Source: Bacillota bacterium
GTDB taxonomy: Bacteria; Bacillota; Negativicutes; Sporomusales; Sporomusaceae
Length of the DNA stretch: 10,034 nt
Direction: 5' to 3'
Assembly (NCBI GenBank): GCA_023443285.1
Contig: JAEZVB010000088.1
Span: forward strand, 1 to 10,034
The notes below the pieces were generated by a model. The model worked only from the letters and a program-made list of their open reading frames with translations, was not told the origin of the DNA and made no database searches. Shown piece by piece: positions 1 through 6,492 of the stretch. Within the stretch, counting starts at the first letter, position 1. Each line of letters starts with the position of its first letter. A program made the translations under genes and the position numbers.

Positions 1-348
1 CACAGCCGCACTGCGTCCATGTTTAATATTGTCACTATAATCAGGTGGAATAATAATGCCAACCTTAGCCTTACCACTCTCAACAGCTTCATTTACTTCC
101 AGATAATTTCTTGCCACATATTTCATATCAAAATATTCACTGGCTTGAAAGGCAGACAGCAAATCCCGCCCCTCTTGCTGCAGAGACTGATCAAACACTA
201 TTGTTGACAAATGTTTTACATCCGTGTTTATGGCAAACCCAAACAACAGTAGTTGTACGATTGGCATAACTACCATCATAGCAAAAGTTAAACGGTCTCG
301 CCGCATTTGAATGAACTCTTTAATCAACAAGGCTCTAAGACGAATCAT
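1..348 (-). CDS. ABC-2 type transporter permease, N-terminal part (cut by window edge)
   Basis: The reading frame opens at ATG 348-346 and stays open to base 1, giving 116 residues without a stop. The start overlaps the stop of the upstream ATPase gene as ATGA, and a GGAG motif lies 8 nt before it. The protein begins MIRLRALLIKEFIQMRRD, a basic amphipathic N-terminus, followed by one hydrophobic helix at about residues 20-40. A soluble extracytoplasmic segment then starts, containing IIIPPDYS. This is the usual layout of YbhS/YbhR-type permeases (family knowledge): one N-terminal helix, a large external domain, then five more helices, which would lie outside the window. It should form the membrane channel for the two ATPases and the HlyD adaptor encoded just upstream. 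The substrate is unknown. The assignment to ABC-2 is firm; the exact subfamily is inferred mainly from context. Confidence 0.88.
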   Translation of the reverse strand, partial: MIRLRALLIKEFIQMRRDRLTFAMMVVMPIVQLLLFGFAINTDVKHLSTIVFDQSLQQEGRDLLSAFQASEYFDMKYVARNYLEVNEAVESGKAKVGIIIPPDYSDNIKHGRSAAV

Positions 349-1250
349 ACAATCAGCTCCTTGCGCTTAGCTTTAACATAATGAACAAAGACATCTTCAA
401 GCGAGGGAGTAATAACCCGGTACTCATAATTATGATAATTACCAATTTGCTCTTTTTGAACGAGAACATGGACGCTGGTTCCATAAGGATAAACATCTAA
501 AACCTCACGTTCTTCTGTCACTAGCTTGCTAACCAAATCCATAGGATCCGGAGTTGGAATTTCCAGGAGTATTCCTGGCAAATCACGCTTGAGATTGGCA
601 GGTGTATCATCTGCGATTAAGTTTCCTTCATAAATGAAACCGATAGCGTCACAATGCTCGACTTCGTCCATGAAATGGGTGGTAACCATGACAGTCGTTC
701 CCTGATCTGCCAGCTCATAAATAATATCCCAAAACATACGGCGGGATTTGGGATCAACGCCACCGGTCGGTTCATCCAAAAACAAGATTAACGGATTATG
801 CAAAATGGAGCACCCCAGTGCCAAACGCTGCTTCCAACCGCCGGAGAGGTTAGCCGTCATTTCGTGGCGGCGGTCTTTCAATCTGGCCATGTGCAGCATA
901 TACTCTATCCGCTCCTGCCGCTTGGCCGCTGTCAGACTATATAGTCCGGCATAAAACTCCAGATTTTCAAGCACTGTCAGGTCATCATACAAACTAAACT
1001 TTTGTGACATATATCCGATTTTTTCTTTAATGGCTTCCCCTTGTGTTGCTAAATCCAACCCTAAGATCTGCCCGCCTCCGCTTGTAGGGGACAAAATCCC
1101 ACAAAGCATACGAATAGTAGTTGATTTTCCCGAACCATTGGGTCCCAAAAAACCATAAATACTGCCTTGTGGAATCTTGAGATTAATCTGATTAACAGCG
1201 ACGAAATCTCCGAAAACCCGGGTGAGGTTTTCTGTTTCTACGGCAAACAT
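345..1250 (-). CDS. ABC transporter ATP-binding protein (second of a pair, YbhF C-half-like)
   Basis: This 301-residue protein is a complete ABC nucleotide-binding subunit that would power the export permease encoded downstream. All motifs are present: Walker A GPNGSGKST at 36-44, Q-loop Gln83, signature LSGGW at 135-139, Walker B LILFLDE at 154-160 with catalytic Glu160, D-loop GGVD at 163-166 and switch His192. Residues after about 215 form the C-terminal extension common in drug and polysaccharide exporter ATPases. The signature followed by WKQRLAL resembles the C-terminal half of E. coli YbhF (from memory). The ATG start overlaps the previous stop by one base (TAATG), with a GGAGG site 8-12 nt upstream, so translation is probably coupled. 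It likely pairs with the upstream ATPase as a heterodimer. The substrate cannot be read from the sequence. Confidence 0.95.
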   Translation of the reverse strand: MFAVETENLTRVFGDFVAVNQINLKIPQGSIYGFLGPNGSGKSTTIRMLCGILSPTSGGGQILGLDLATQGEAIKEKIGYMSQKFSLYDDLTVLENLEFYAGLYSLTAAKRQERIEYMLHMARLKDRRHEMTANLSGGWKQRLALGCSILHNPLILFLDEPTGGVDPKSRRMFWDIIYELADQGTTVMVTTHFMDEVEHCDAIGFIYEGNLIADDTPANLKRDLPGILLEIPTPDPMDLVSKLVTEEREVLDVYPYGTSVHVLVQKEQIGNYHNYEYRVITPSLEDVFVHYVKAKRKELIV

Positions 1251-2152
1251 TATGCTTCGCCTCCCCCTGCCAGGTGAACAAATATGTCCTCTAGTGTCGG
1301 TGAAATCTCACGAATATCATACCTGTTTACTCCGGCTGACTTAAGTGTATCTTCCACTTCCCGCTGTACGTCCGCGTTAGGTGTAGTTACTAAATGATAG
1401 TGATCGCCAAATGCGTTAATATCCTTAATCGGGCATCTAGCCAACAATTGTTTTATCTGTTTTTCCTCGGCTTTAAGCTCAAGCAGCCGGAAAGGATACT
1501 TTTCCTTCAGATGTTCAGGCGTATCACAGGCCACAAGCTTTCCTTCGTTCATAAAGGCAACCTGAGTACACAACTCAGCTTCATCCATATATGGGGTAGA
1601 AACAAAGATTGTCATACCTTCTTTGTTCAGGCGGTACAGCATCTGCCAAAATTCACGCCGGGAAACAGGATCGACGCCGGTAGTAGGCTCATCCAGAAAA
1701 AAAGCTTTAGGCTGATGCATAAGTCCAGCAGCTAATGCCAGCTTTTGTTTCATACCGCCTGACAGATTATCGGCCAGTCGATCCTTAAAAGGCAGCAAAT
1801 TGGTAAATGACAATATTTCTGTGCCTAACTCGTTCACCCGCTGGTTATTCGCCCCATATAAAGCACCGATAACACGAATATTTTCCATAACTGTAAGATC
1901 ACCGTACAGACTAAACTTTTGCGGCACGTAGCCTATCTGGTCTTTTACAGACTCGGTGTTTTCACTGCCAAGCAAACTGATATACCCTGCGGTTTGCTCC
2001 ATAATACCGGTGATCATGCGAATGGTTGTGGTCTTACCTGCACCATCCGGACCAACTAAGCCAAAGATTGTCCCTGCCTCTACCTTGAGGCTAAGATTGT
2101 CAACTGCCGTTATATCACCAAATTTTTTGGTAACATTAGTAAGGGTAATCAT
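1250..2152 (-). CDS. ABC transporter ATP-binding protein with degenerate H-loop (first of a pair, YbhF N-half-like)
   Basis: This 300-residue ABC ATPase is related to the downstream one but not a recent duplicate. It has Walker A GPDGAGKTT at 34-42, Q-loop Gln78, signature LSGGM at 130-134 and Walker B with Asp154 and Glu155. The striking feature is STPYMDEAE at 185-193: residue 187, normally the switch histidine that contacts the ATP gamma-phosphate, is proline (codon CCA, bases 1594-1592). Everything else looks intact, so this is not a decayed gene. The start overlaps the adaptor's stop as ATGA and has only a weak ribosome binding site, which points to translational coupling. Together with the next gene it corresponds to the two halves of YbhF. 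The ATP site built on this subunit may hydrolyse slowly or not at all while its partner site works; that is inference. Confidence 0.94.
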   Translation of the reverse strand: MITLTNVTKKFGDITAVDNLSLKVEAGTIFGLVGPDGAGKTTTIRMITGIMEQTAGYISLLGSENTESVKDQIGYVPQKFSLYGDLTVMENIRVIGALYGANNQRVNELGTEILSFTNLLPFKDRLADNLSGGMKQKLALAAGLMHQPKAFFLDEPTTGVDPVSRREFWQMLYRLNKEGMTIFVSTPYMDEAELCTQVAFMNEGKLVACDTPEHLKEKYPFRLLELKAEEKQIKQLLARCPIKDINAFGDHYHLVTTPNADVQREVEDTLKSAGVNRYDIREISPTLEDIFVHLAGGGEA

Positions 2153-3126
2153 TTTAACACCACATCGGCTGGCATTCCTGGCTTTAATATGCCTTCGGCA
2201 TTATCAATCTTTACCTTGACAGCAAACACCAGATTGGCTCTTTCACTTTGCGTAATACTCTGGCGAGGTGTAAACTCGGCATTCTGACTGATCTCCTTGA
2301 TTTTTCCCTGGAAAACCCGCTCTGGAAAAGAATCCACTTTAACTTTAGCCTCCTGGCCAACAGCAATCTGCCCCAACTGAGTAGATGAAATGTATACTTT
2401 TACCCAGCAGTCATTCATATCACCAACTGTCAAAATAGCTGCTCCCGGGCTGACATATTCGCCATCTTCATAATTTTTAGAGAGAATTAATCCACTAATC
2501 GGACTAACAACTACCGTATCCTCTAATAATACTTTGCTAGCTGCCAATACTGCCTTACTGCGTTCCAGTTCGAGTCGTTGCGCTTCAATAGCTTCTGGTC
2601 GGTTACCTTCATTCCCAATACTTAAACGCTCTCTAGCCGCGCTCATGCTCCCATAGGCAACTTCCATACTTGAACGTGCCGTATCTAGCTGCTGCGCCGA
2701 TATGCCACCCGCCTTATACAAACTTTGATAGCGTTCATAATCCTGCCTAGCTTTTTCATATACCGAACGTGCCGAGTCCAACATATCACTTAGCTCCTGC
2801 CGTTCCTGACGGCGCGGCCCAGCCTCCATATCCCGCAATTGCGCTGCCGCCTTAGCCAATGCCGCCTCATCTCTTACAACCTGAGCTTCCAAATCGGCTC
2901 TGGTAATCCTGGCAACCTTTTGCCGGGCTTCAACATAATCGCCAGTCTTCAGTTGCAGCCCTGACAAATAGCCATTGACCTTGGGCATAATATCCGCCCG
3001 CGTTACTTCAATTGTACCAGTAGCAGTAATACCACGTTCTACCGGCCTTACATACTTATAAGCAGCTACGCCGGCAACAAGCAATATAACGAATGCTCCC
3101 GCCAGTATTTTTTTATTGATCACCAT
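2149..3126 (-). CDS. HlyD/YbhG-type periplasmic adaptor (membrane fusion protein)
   Basis: A 325-residue adaptor that should link the inner-membrane ABC exporter to an outer-membrane channel. Order of parts: signal-anchor helix at about 6-24, first half of a biotinyl-lipoyl domain at about 34-75, long alpha-hairpin coiled coil at about 76-200, second lipoyl half at 203-235, then a beta-barrel domain ending in GILKPGMPADVVL. The segment after AEFTPR is typical of YbhG/YhiI adaptors. The hairpin tip carries a complete RLS motif (Arg132, Leu136, Ser143; pattern R-x3-L-x6-S), which in AcrA and MacA contacts TolC (established knowledge). This implies an outer membrane and a TolC-like partner encoded elsewhere. 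The ATG lies inside the repressor gene (14-base overlap), with GGGGTG as the likely ribosome binding site. Confidence 0.94.
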   Translation of the reverse strand: MVINKKILAGAFVILLVAGVAAYKYVRPVERGITATGTIEVTRADIMPKVNGYLSGLQLKTGDYVEARQKVARITRADLEAQVVRDEAALAKAAAQLRDMEAGPRRQERQELSDMLDSARSVYEKARQDYERYQSLYKAGGISAQQLDTARSSMEVAYGSMSAARERLSIGNEGNRPEAIEAQRLELERSKAVLAASKVLLEDTVVVSPISGLILSKNYEDGEYVSPGAAILTVGDMNDCWVKVYISSTQLGQIAVGQEAKVKVDSFPERVFQGKIKEISQNAEFTPRQSITQSERANLVFAVKVKIDNAEGILKPGMPADVVLK

Positions 3127-3718
3127 GTTTTTTCACCCCATTTAAAAAAATCTCAACCGCCTGCCCGACAAACTGCTCGCCCTGCTCAACACCCCCTGGT
3201 ACAAATTGGCGCGCAATAGGCCGGGCGATATAATAGAAGTTCATCATTCCAGCCAATGCCAACGCAGCTGCGTTAACATCCATATCTTTACGGAATTCAC
3301 CGCAGTCAATCCCTTCTTGTAACGTTGCCGTTAAAAAATTGTAGACCCGGCGAATATACTTTTGAATAAACGGTGTAAAAACTGAGGACGGTTGATTTAT
3401 AATCTCTCGCATGAGATATTTGGTAAGAAAAGGCGCTTTCCCATGTACCATAGCAACGCCTTGCGCATATTGGATTATTTTTTCGCTTGGCGAAGCCTTT
3501 AATAGACCAACCGAGTCTAACAGAAAACGAATCGGCGAAAACTGTTTTTCAATTATCGCTGCATACAAACCCTCTTTGCCGCCAAAATGATAAGAAATCA
3601 AAGCACTATTTGCACCAGCTTCCTTTGATAACTCCCGTATCGATACCCCAGACAATCCTCTTTCGGCGAACAATTTTTCGCCTGCATCAATCAATTTATC
3701 TCTAGTATCCTTCTCCAC
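3113..3718 (-). CDS. TetR-family repressor, CecR-like
   Basis: A 201-residue regulator that begins the export operon. The N-terminal helix-turn-helix spans about 8-52, with recognition helix around ANSALISYHF (36-45) and the family hallmark YHFGGKEGLY. The rest is an all-helical ligand-binding and dimer domain resembling the CecR/DUF1956 type. The start is GTG at 3718-3716, supported by an AGAGGAG site about 6 nt upstream; no ATG fits better. Its gene overlaps the adaptor by 14 bases, so both share one transcript. E. coli CecR sits in the same place before ybhGFSR and affects sensitivity to some antibiotics (established). By analogy this protein should repress its own operon through the palindrome at 3734-3767 until a ligand binds. 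The ligand is unknown. Confidence 0.93.
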   Translation of the reverse strand: MEKDTRDKLIDAGEKLFAERGLSGVSIRELSKEAGANSALISYHFGGKEGLYAAIIEKQFSPIRFLLDSVGLLKASPSEKIIQYAQGVAMVHGKAPFLTKYLMREIINQPSSVFTPFIQKYIRRVYNFLTATLQEGIDCGEFRKDMDVNAAALALAGMMNFYYIARPIARQFVPGGVEQGEQFVGQAVEIFLNGVKKHGDQ

Positions 3719-3733
3719 AGATCTACTCCTCTC

Positions 3734-3767
3734 TTACAATTTAATTAATCGTTTGATTAAATTGTAA
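3734..3767. promoter_or_regulatory. 34-bp palindromic operator, probable TetR-family binding site
   Basis: The outer arms TTACAATTTAAT and ATTAAATTGTAA are perfect 12-base complements. Of the five central base pairs three also match, so 15 of 17 pairs are symmetric. The site covers the -10 box and the probable transcription start, so bound repressor would block RNA polymerase. No second copy of this sequence was seen in the window, so the plus-strand adaptor at 5199 is probably not in the same regulon. Confidence 0.8.
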
Positions 3768-3789
3768 CTGCCATACTTTTCCCTGTCAA
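3761..3789 (-). promoter_or_regulatory. Consensus sigma-A promoter of the repressor-exporter operon
   Basis: On the minus strand TTGACA (3789-3784) is followed by exactly 17 bp and TACAAT (3766-3761). The -35 is a perfect match and the -10 a one-base variant of consensus. Transcription would start near base 3754, leaving a leader of roughly 35 nt before the GTG start. The -10 lies inside the left arm of the palindrome at 3734-3767. Confidence 0.85.
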
Positions 3790-3821
3790 GAACAACACAC
3801 ATATTATTAGAAAATATATAA

Positions 3822-3850
3822 AGGGAAGAGCCCTTTTTGAACTCTTCCCT
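3822..3850 (-). terminator. Intrinsic terminator after the RTX-module gene
   Basis: The inverted repeat AGGGAAGAG / CTCTTCCCT has 9 bp and an 11-nt loop. On the minus strand it is followed by TTTATATATTTT. It lies 6 bases past the stop of the gene ending at 3856 and separates it from the repressor promoter. The T-tract is interrupted, so some read-through into the export operon is possible. Confidence 0.7.
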
Positions 3851-3855
3851 CACAC

Positions 3856-4917
3856 CTATACTACTAAATCCACCTGCTGCATGGTACCAATCGTACCATT
3901 TTCCCGCAGAAAGATACCCGTACTCCTCAGTTGACCGTCCTGCTGATTGGTACTGTCCTTTAAAGCAAATTCAGTGGAAACTTTACCTAGATAAATTGCT
4001 CCTACTCCTTTTTGACCTAAAGCCAGCAACTGATCATTTCCTTGGTCATCCTTTGTCCAGATACGCAGTTTTTCATAAATCGCGTCATTCTCGTCAATCC
4101 AATTGTTTCTATCACTATCATATTTGGCTAGATCCGCAAAACCATCACCGTTGTCCGCTCCAAATAGTTCCTTACCGTTATTGATTGTGCCGTCACCATT
4201 TAGATCAAGTGCAAGAAAACCACTGCCTGAGCCTGTAAAAGCTATCTGGTCAGCTTCTCCGTCCGAATCAATATCAAAGCAATATTTTGTCTTCGTAAGC
4301 TCAGCTGTTGGAGCATCAAAGTTTATTACCAAAGGATCCTTCAAAGCATCTCCTGCCTTAATAGTAATACTTTGTTCAGACATAAACTGCCTGGTCATGG
4401 ACAACTGCACCGAAAAATCAATTTCACGTCCATCTGAGGTTTCAACAACTCCGGCAGCATTAAAGGCCACACTTTCTTGCTCGTAGTGAGCCTGATAAGA
4501 ACTATACCGCAGGCCCCAGCCCAAATTAGCTTGCCCTTGGCTCGTTACCTGTTGTCCAAGGGAAATAGCAGGCTGACCACCAGCTAATTTTCCTCCATAT
4601 TCCTTTGCCGGAATCACAAATTTAATCTTTTTCCCAGTTAACGTTTGGATAAAATCCTGAATCAGCTGCAACCTTTGTTTATCTCTGTCACTCAGCTCAA
4701 ACGTTTTATCCTCTCTTCCCTGTAGTTCATACATTTGCTTTGCCTGATTAGAAATATCAACTACTTCTTGTGGTACTATTAGCTTAATCGCTTGATTTTG
4801 CTCGGTTGGTAAACTATTTCTCCCGTCTGACCAAACCTGCAACGATTCTTGTTGCACATCTTGCTCAACCAAACTATGCTGGCTGGCCATAGCAATGGTA
4901 GAACTGGCAATCTTCAC
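3856..4917 (-). CDS. Leaderless protein with RTX-exoprotein-like calcium-binding module, function unknown
   Basis: The product has 353 residues from a GTG start at 4917-4915, which begins MKIASSTIAMASQHS. This start was chosen over the longest frame (GTG at 4986) because a perfect AAGGAGGAG lies 6 nt before it. There is no signal peptide or membrane helix. Residues 1 to about 190 are not recognisable to me. From 215 come Asp-rich loops: DIDSDGEAD (215-223), LDLNGDGTINNGKELFG (237-253), NGDGFADL (256-263) and the EF-hand-like DSDRNNWIDENDAIY (267-281). This NGDG...KELFG...NGFADL...D-x-D-x-N-x-x-I-D layout recurs in large RTX-type calcium-binding exoproteins (from memory). The C-terminus ends GTIGTMQQVDLVV. 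It is a single-gene unit, divergent from an RND-type adaptor. Calcium binding is likely; secretion and role are unknown. Confidence 0.85.
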   Translation of the reverse strand: MKIASSTIAMASQHSLVEQDVQQESLQVWSDGRNSLPTEQNQAIKLIVPQEVVDISNQAKQMYELQGREDKTFELSDRDKQRLQLIQDFIQTLTGKKIKFVIPAKEYGGKLAGGQPAISLGQQVTSQGQANLGWGLRYSSYQAHYEQESVAFNAAGVVETSDGREIDFSVQLSMTRQFMSEQSITIKAGDALKDPLVINFDAPTAELTKTKYCFDIDSDGEADQIAFTGSGSGFLALDLNGDGTINNGKELFGADNGDGFADLAKYDSDRNNWIDENDAIYEKLRIWTKDDQGNDQLLALGQKGVGAIYLGKVSTEFALKDSTNQQDGQLRSTGIFLRENGTIGTMQQVDLVV

Positions 4918-4923
4918 CTTTAT

Positions 4924-4932
4924 CTCCTCCTT
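4924..4932 (-). promoter_or_regulatory. Ribosome binding site fixing the GTG start at 4917
   Basis: The minus strand reads AAGGAGGAG, then ATAAAG, then GTG. This near-perfect anti-Shine-Dalgarno match sits inside the longer open frame and argues that the 23 upstream codons (4918-4986) are untranslated leader. Confidence 0.85.
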
Positions 4933-5004
4933 GAAAAGTATACTCGGTAGTCCTTTACCCAGTTTGTTACATTCGGAAAATTGCACTAAAGATAGTGGTT
5001 ATTA

Positions 5005-5030
5005 TTTCCTACTAATATCATCGTAGGGAA
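5005..5030. repeat. Inverted repeat in the divergent intergenic region
   Basis: TTTCCTAC and GTAGGGAA pair over 8 positions (one T-G wobble) around a 10-base centre. It lies upstream of the RTX-module gene on the minus strand, where it could be an operator or a leader hairpin. No T-tract follows on either strand, so it is not a terminator. The function is unassigned, and chance is possible at this length. Confidence 0.4.
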
Positions 5031-5133
5031 TAGTAATTCGCTTAAGACTCTCTCAATTTTGTATTAATAGCAACATGTATTCTGAAAACCTATTACAAAC
5101 AAACTGCAAAATATATCAAATGAACCCCTGGTC

Positions 5134-5175
5134 TTGACGAAAACAGCAAAAAGTAGGAGTATAGTATGGTACACT
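5134..5175 (+). promoter_or_regulatory. Candidate promoter region of the orphan adaptor gene
   Basis: Two overlapping possibilities exist. TTGACG at 5134-5139 is followed after 17-18 bp by a poor -10 (GAGTAT or AGTATA). Alternatively TGGTACACT at 5167-5175 is an extended -10 with little support at -35. The second would leave a leader of under 20 nt before ATG 5199. I cannot choose between them. Confidence 0.35.
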
Positions 5176-5198
5176 ATTCTTTTTGGAGATGATCATCT

Positions 5199-6311
5199 AT
5201 GAATAAAATTCCCGTACCCGCCAAATATTTACCTGCCCTTATTGCTGTCATACTCGTTGCCGGGCTGTTGGGAATCAGCTGCTTTGGTACTTTTTCATCT
5301 ACAAACGTTTTATCGCAAGGATCTCTCAGCGTTACAACCGCTCCGGTCAGCGTCATAAATAAGCCAGTAGAAATCATCCTACCCGGCTCCATTCAAAGCC
5401 GCCAGGCAGTTATCATTAGTGCGGAGATTCCTGGTCGTATCAGCGAACTACATGCTAAAGAAGGCGAACTGGTACAAGCAGGGCAACAGCTTGTTCACAT
5501 TGATGGTTCAGGTGAGCAAGTAGTAATAGATGCACCTATCAACTCCTCTGCCAACCAAAATTCTGATCTGCAGGCAAATTATGATAAGCTGTTAAGAGAA
5601 TATGAACGTTACCAGAAGTTATACCAGGTAGGTGGTATTGCCCGGAAGCAATTAGAAGATGTATCCGCACGTTTACAGGCAGCACGGGAAGCTATGCAAA
5701 ACGGCTCTGATTCTGGCAGCAGCCGCCAAGCACGCCAAGCCGGTTCAGCTGACCTTACTGCCCCGATAAGCGGTAAGGTTACCGGACTTTCTGCCGCCGT
5801 CGGGAAAACTGTGCAGCCCGGTCAACAACTCATGGTAATAGACACCGGTGGTGATGTTCGCGCTATCGTTCATATTGAACAAAAGGATTTATATCTTATC
5901 CAAGCCGGAACCCCGGCTGAAATCATCTTGGACGGTTTAAACCAACAATCGCGCACAGGTCAAGTGGAAGCAATCTATCCGGAAGCCGGAACCAGCGCGC
6001 CTGCATTCCTCACTCATATTAGAGTGGATAACACCAACGGCCTGCTAAAACCTGATATGGCCATTACAGTTCATCTCAGAACTAGCCAATCAATTCCTGT
6101 TCGCGCGGTACCACGATCCGCTATCCTCAATGACCAAGAAAGCAATTACCTGTACCTGGTCATTGACAATAAAGTCGTTAAACACAAGGTAAACCTTGGC
6201 GTAATTATTGGTGATTTTATAGAAATCACCTCACCTTTACCTGAACAAGCCATTGTTATAACAAGTGGCACAAACAATGTAAACGAAGGCGATGCACTAC
6301 CAGTCCCTTAA
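5199..6311 (+). CDS. RND-type efflux periplasmic adaptor, orphan (no pump gene adjacent)
   Basis: A 370-residue membrane fusion protein. It has an N-terminal anchor helix at about 10-28, lipoyl halves at about 67-102 (ending GEQVVIDAP just after) and about 184-216 (DLTAPISGKVTGL...GKTVQPGQQL), a short alpha-hairpin at about 121-180, a beta-barrel at about 217-296, and a membrane-proximal domain from 300 to the end (VRAVPRSAIL, VVKHKVNLGV). The membrane-proximal domain is typical of RND adaptors rather than simple HlyD. Arg137 and Leu141 of the RLS tip motif are kept, but the Ser position is Ala148. The ATG start follows GGAG at 5185-5188. No RND pump or outer-membrane channel lies downstream; the next gene is convergent hydG. 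The Cys28 context (LLGISC) lacks Leu at -3, so a lipoprotein is unlikely. It could serve a distant pump. Confidence 0.9.
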   Translation: MNKIPVPAKYLPALIAVILVAGLLGISCFGTFSSTNVLSQGSLSVTTAPVSVINKPVEIILPGSIQSRQAVIISAEIPGRISELHAKEGELVQAGQQLVHIDGSGEQVVIDAPINSSANQNSDLQANYDKLLREYERYQKLYQVGGIARKQLEDVSARLQAAREAMQNGSDSGSSRQARQAGSADLTAPISGKVTGLSAAVGKTVQPGQQLMVIDTGGDVRAIVHIEQKDLYLIQAGTPAEIILDGLNQQSRTGQVEAIYPEAGTSAPAFLTHIRVDNTNGLLKPDMAITVHLRTSQSIPVRAVPRSAILNDQESNYLYLVIDNKVVKHKVNLGVIIGDFIEITSPLPEQAIVITSGTNNVNEGDALPVP

Positions 6312-6312
6312 C

Positions 6313-6343
6313 AAAAAAAATCGCCTCACCCGAAGGTAAGACG
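6313..6343 (-). terminator. Minus-strand intrinsic terminator with UUCG tetraloop
   Basis: On the minus strand CGTCTTACC, loop TTCG and GGTGAGGCG form a 9-bp stem (two U-G pairs), followed by A and eight T. Read on the plus strand the same stem has two C-A mismatches and no T-tract, so it works for leftward transcripts only. It begins two bases past the stop of the plus-strand adaptor gene and would stop leftward transcription from entering that gene in antisense. Confidence 0.8.
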
Positions 6344-6354
6344 TAAGAGATCAC

Positions 6355-6379
6355 GTCATAGGGATGCGTTTCCTATGAC
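6355..6379. repeat. Hairpin-forming inverted repeat between convergent genes
   Basis: GTCATAGG and CCTATGAC are perfect 8-base complements around a 9-base loop, with no T-tract on either side. The right arm can instead pair with ATAGGA at 6384-6389 (TCCTAT with ATAGGA), so two exclusive folds are possible. It may stabilise the 3' end of the adaptor mRNA or form part of a small leftward RNA ending at 6313. Confidence 0.5.
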
Positions 6380-6449
6380 ATATATAGGATACATGCAAAT
6401 TGTTAAAAAACTATTAAATCCAGAGAAAATATAAATATTTATCACAGAC

Positions 6450-6481
6450 AAAAACGTCAGACCGCGCAGTCTGGCGTTTTT
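6450..6481. terminator. Bidirectional intrinsic terminator between adaptor gene and hydG
   Basis: AAAAACGTCAGAC and GTCTGGCGTTTTT form a 13-bp stem (one wobble) with loop CGCGCA. The arms end in A5 and T5, so each strand gives a GC-rich hairpin followed by a T-run. It sits 11 bases past the hydG stop and can also end the plus-strand adaptor transcript. Confidence 0.9.
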
Positions 6482-6492
6482 GATAGCAACTC

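Noticed and set aside
748..2219. Plus-strand open frames opposite the two ATPase genes (748-954, 1394-1735, 1956-2219).
   Set aside because: They are antisense to clear ABC ATPase coding sequence, have low-complexity or unlikely products and no ribosome binding sites.
4918..4986. Longer N-terminus of the RTX-module protein starting at GTG 4986.
   Set aside because: No ribosome binding site precedes it, while a near-perfect one lies directly before GTG 4917.
5199..5285. Lipoprotein signal peptide ending at Cys28 of the orphan adaptor.
   Set aside because: The residues before Cys are G-I-S, so the lipobox position -3 is Gly instead of Leu/Val/Ile. A plain membrane anchor fits better.
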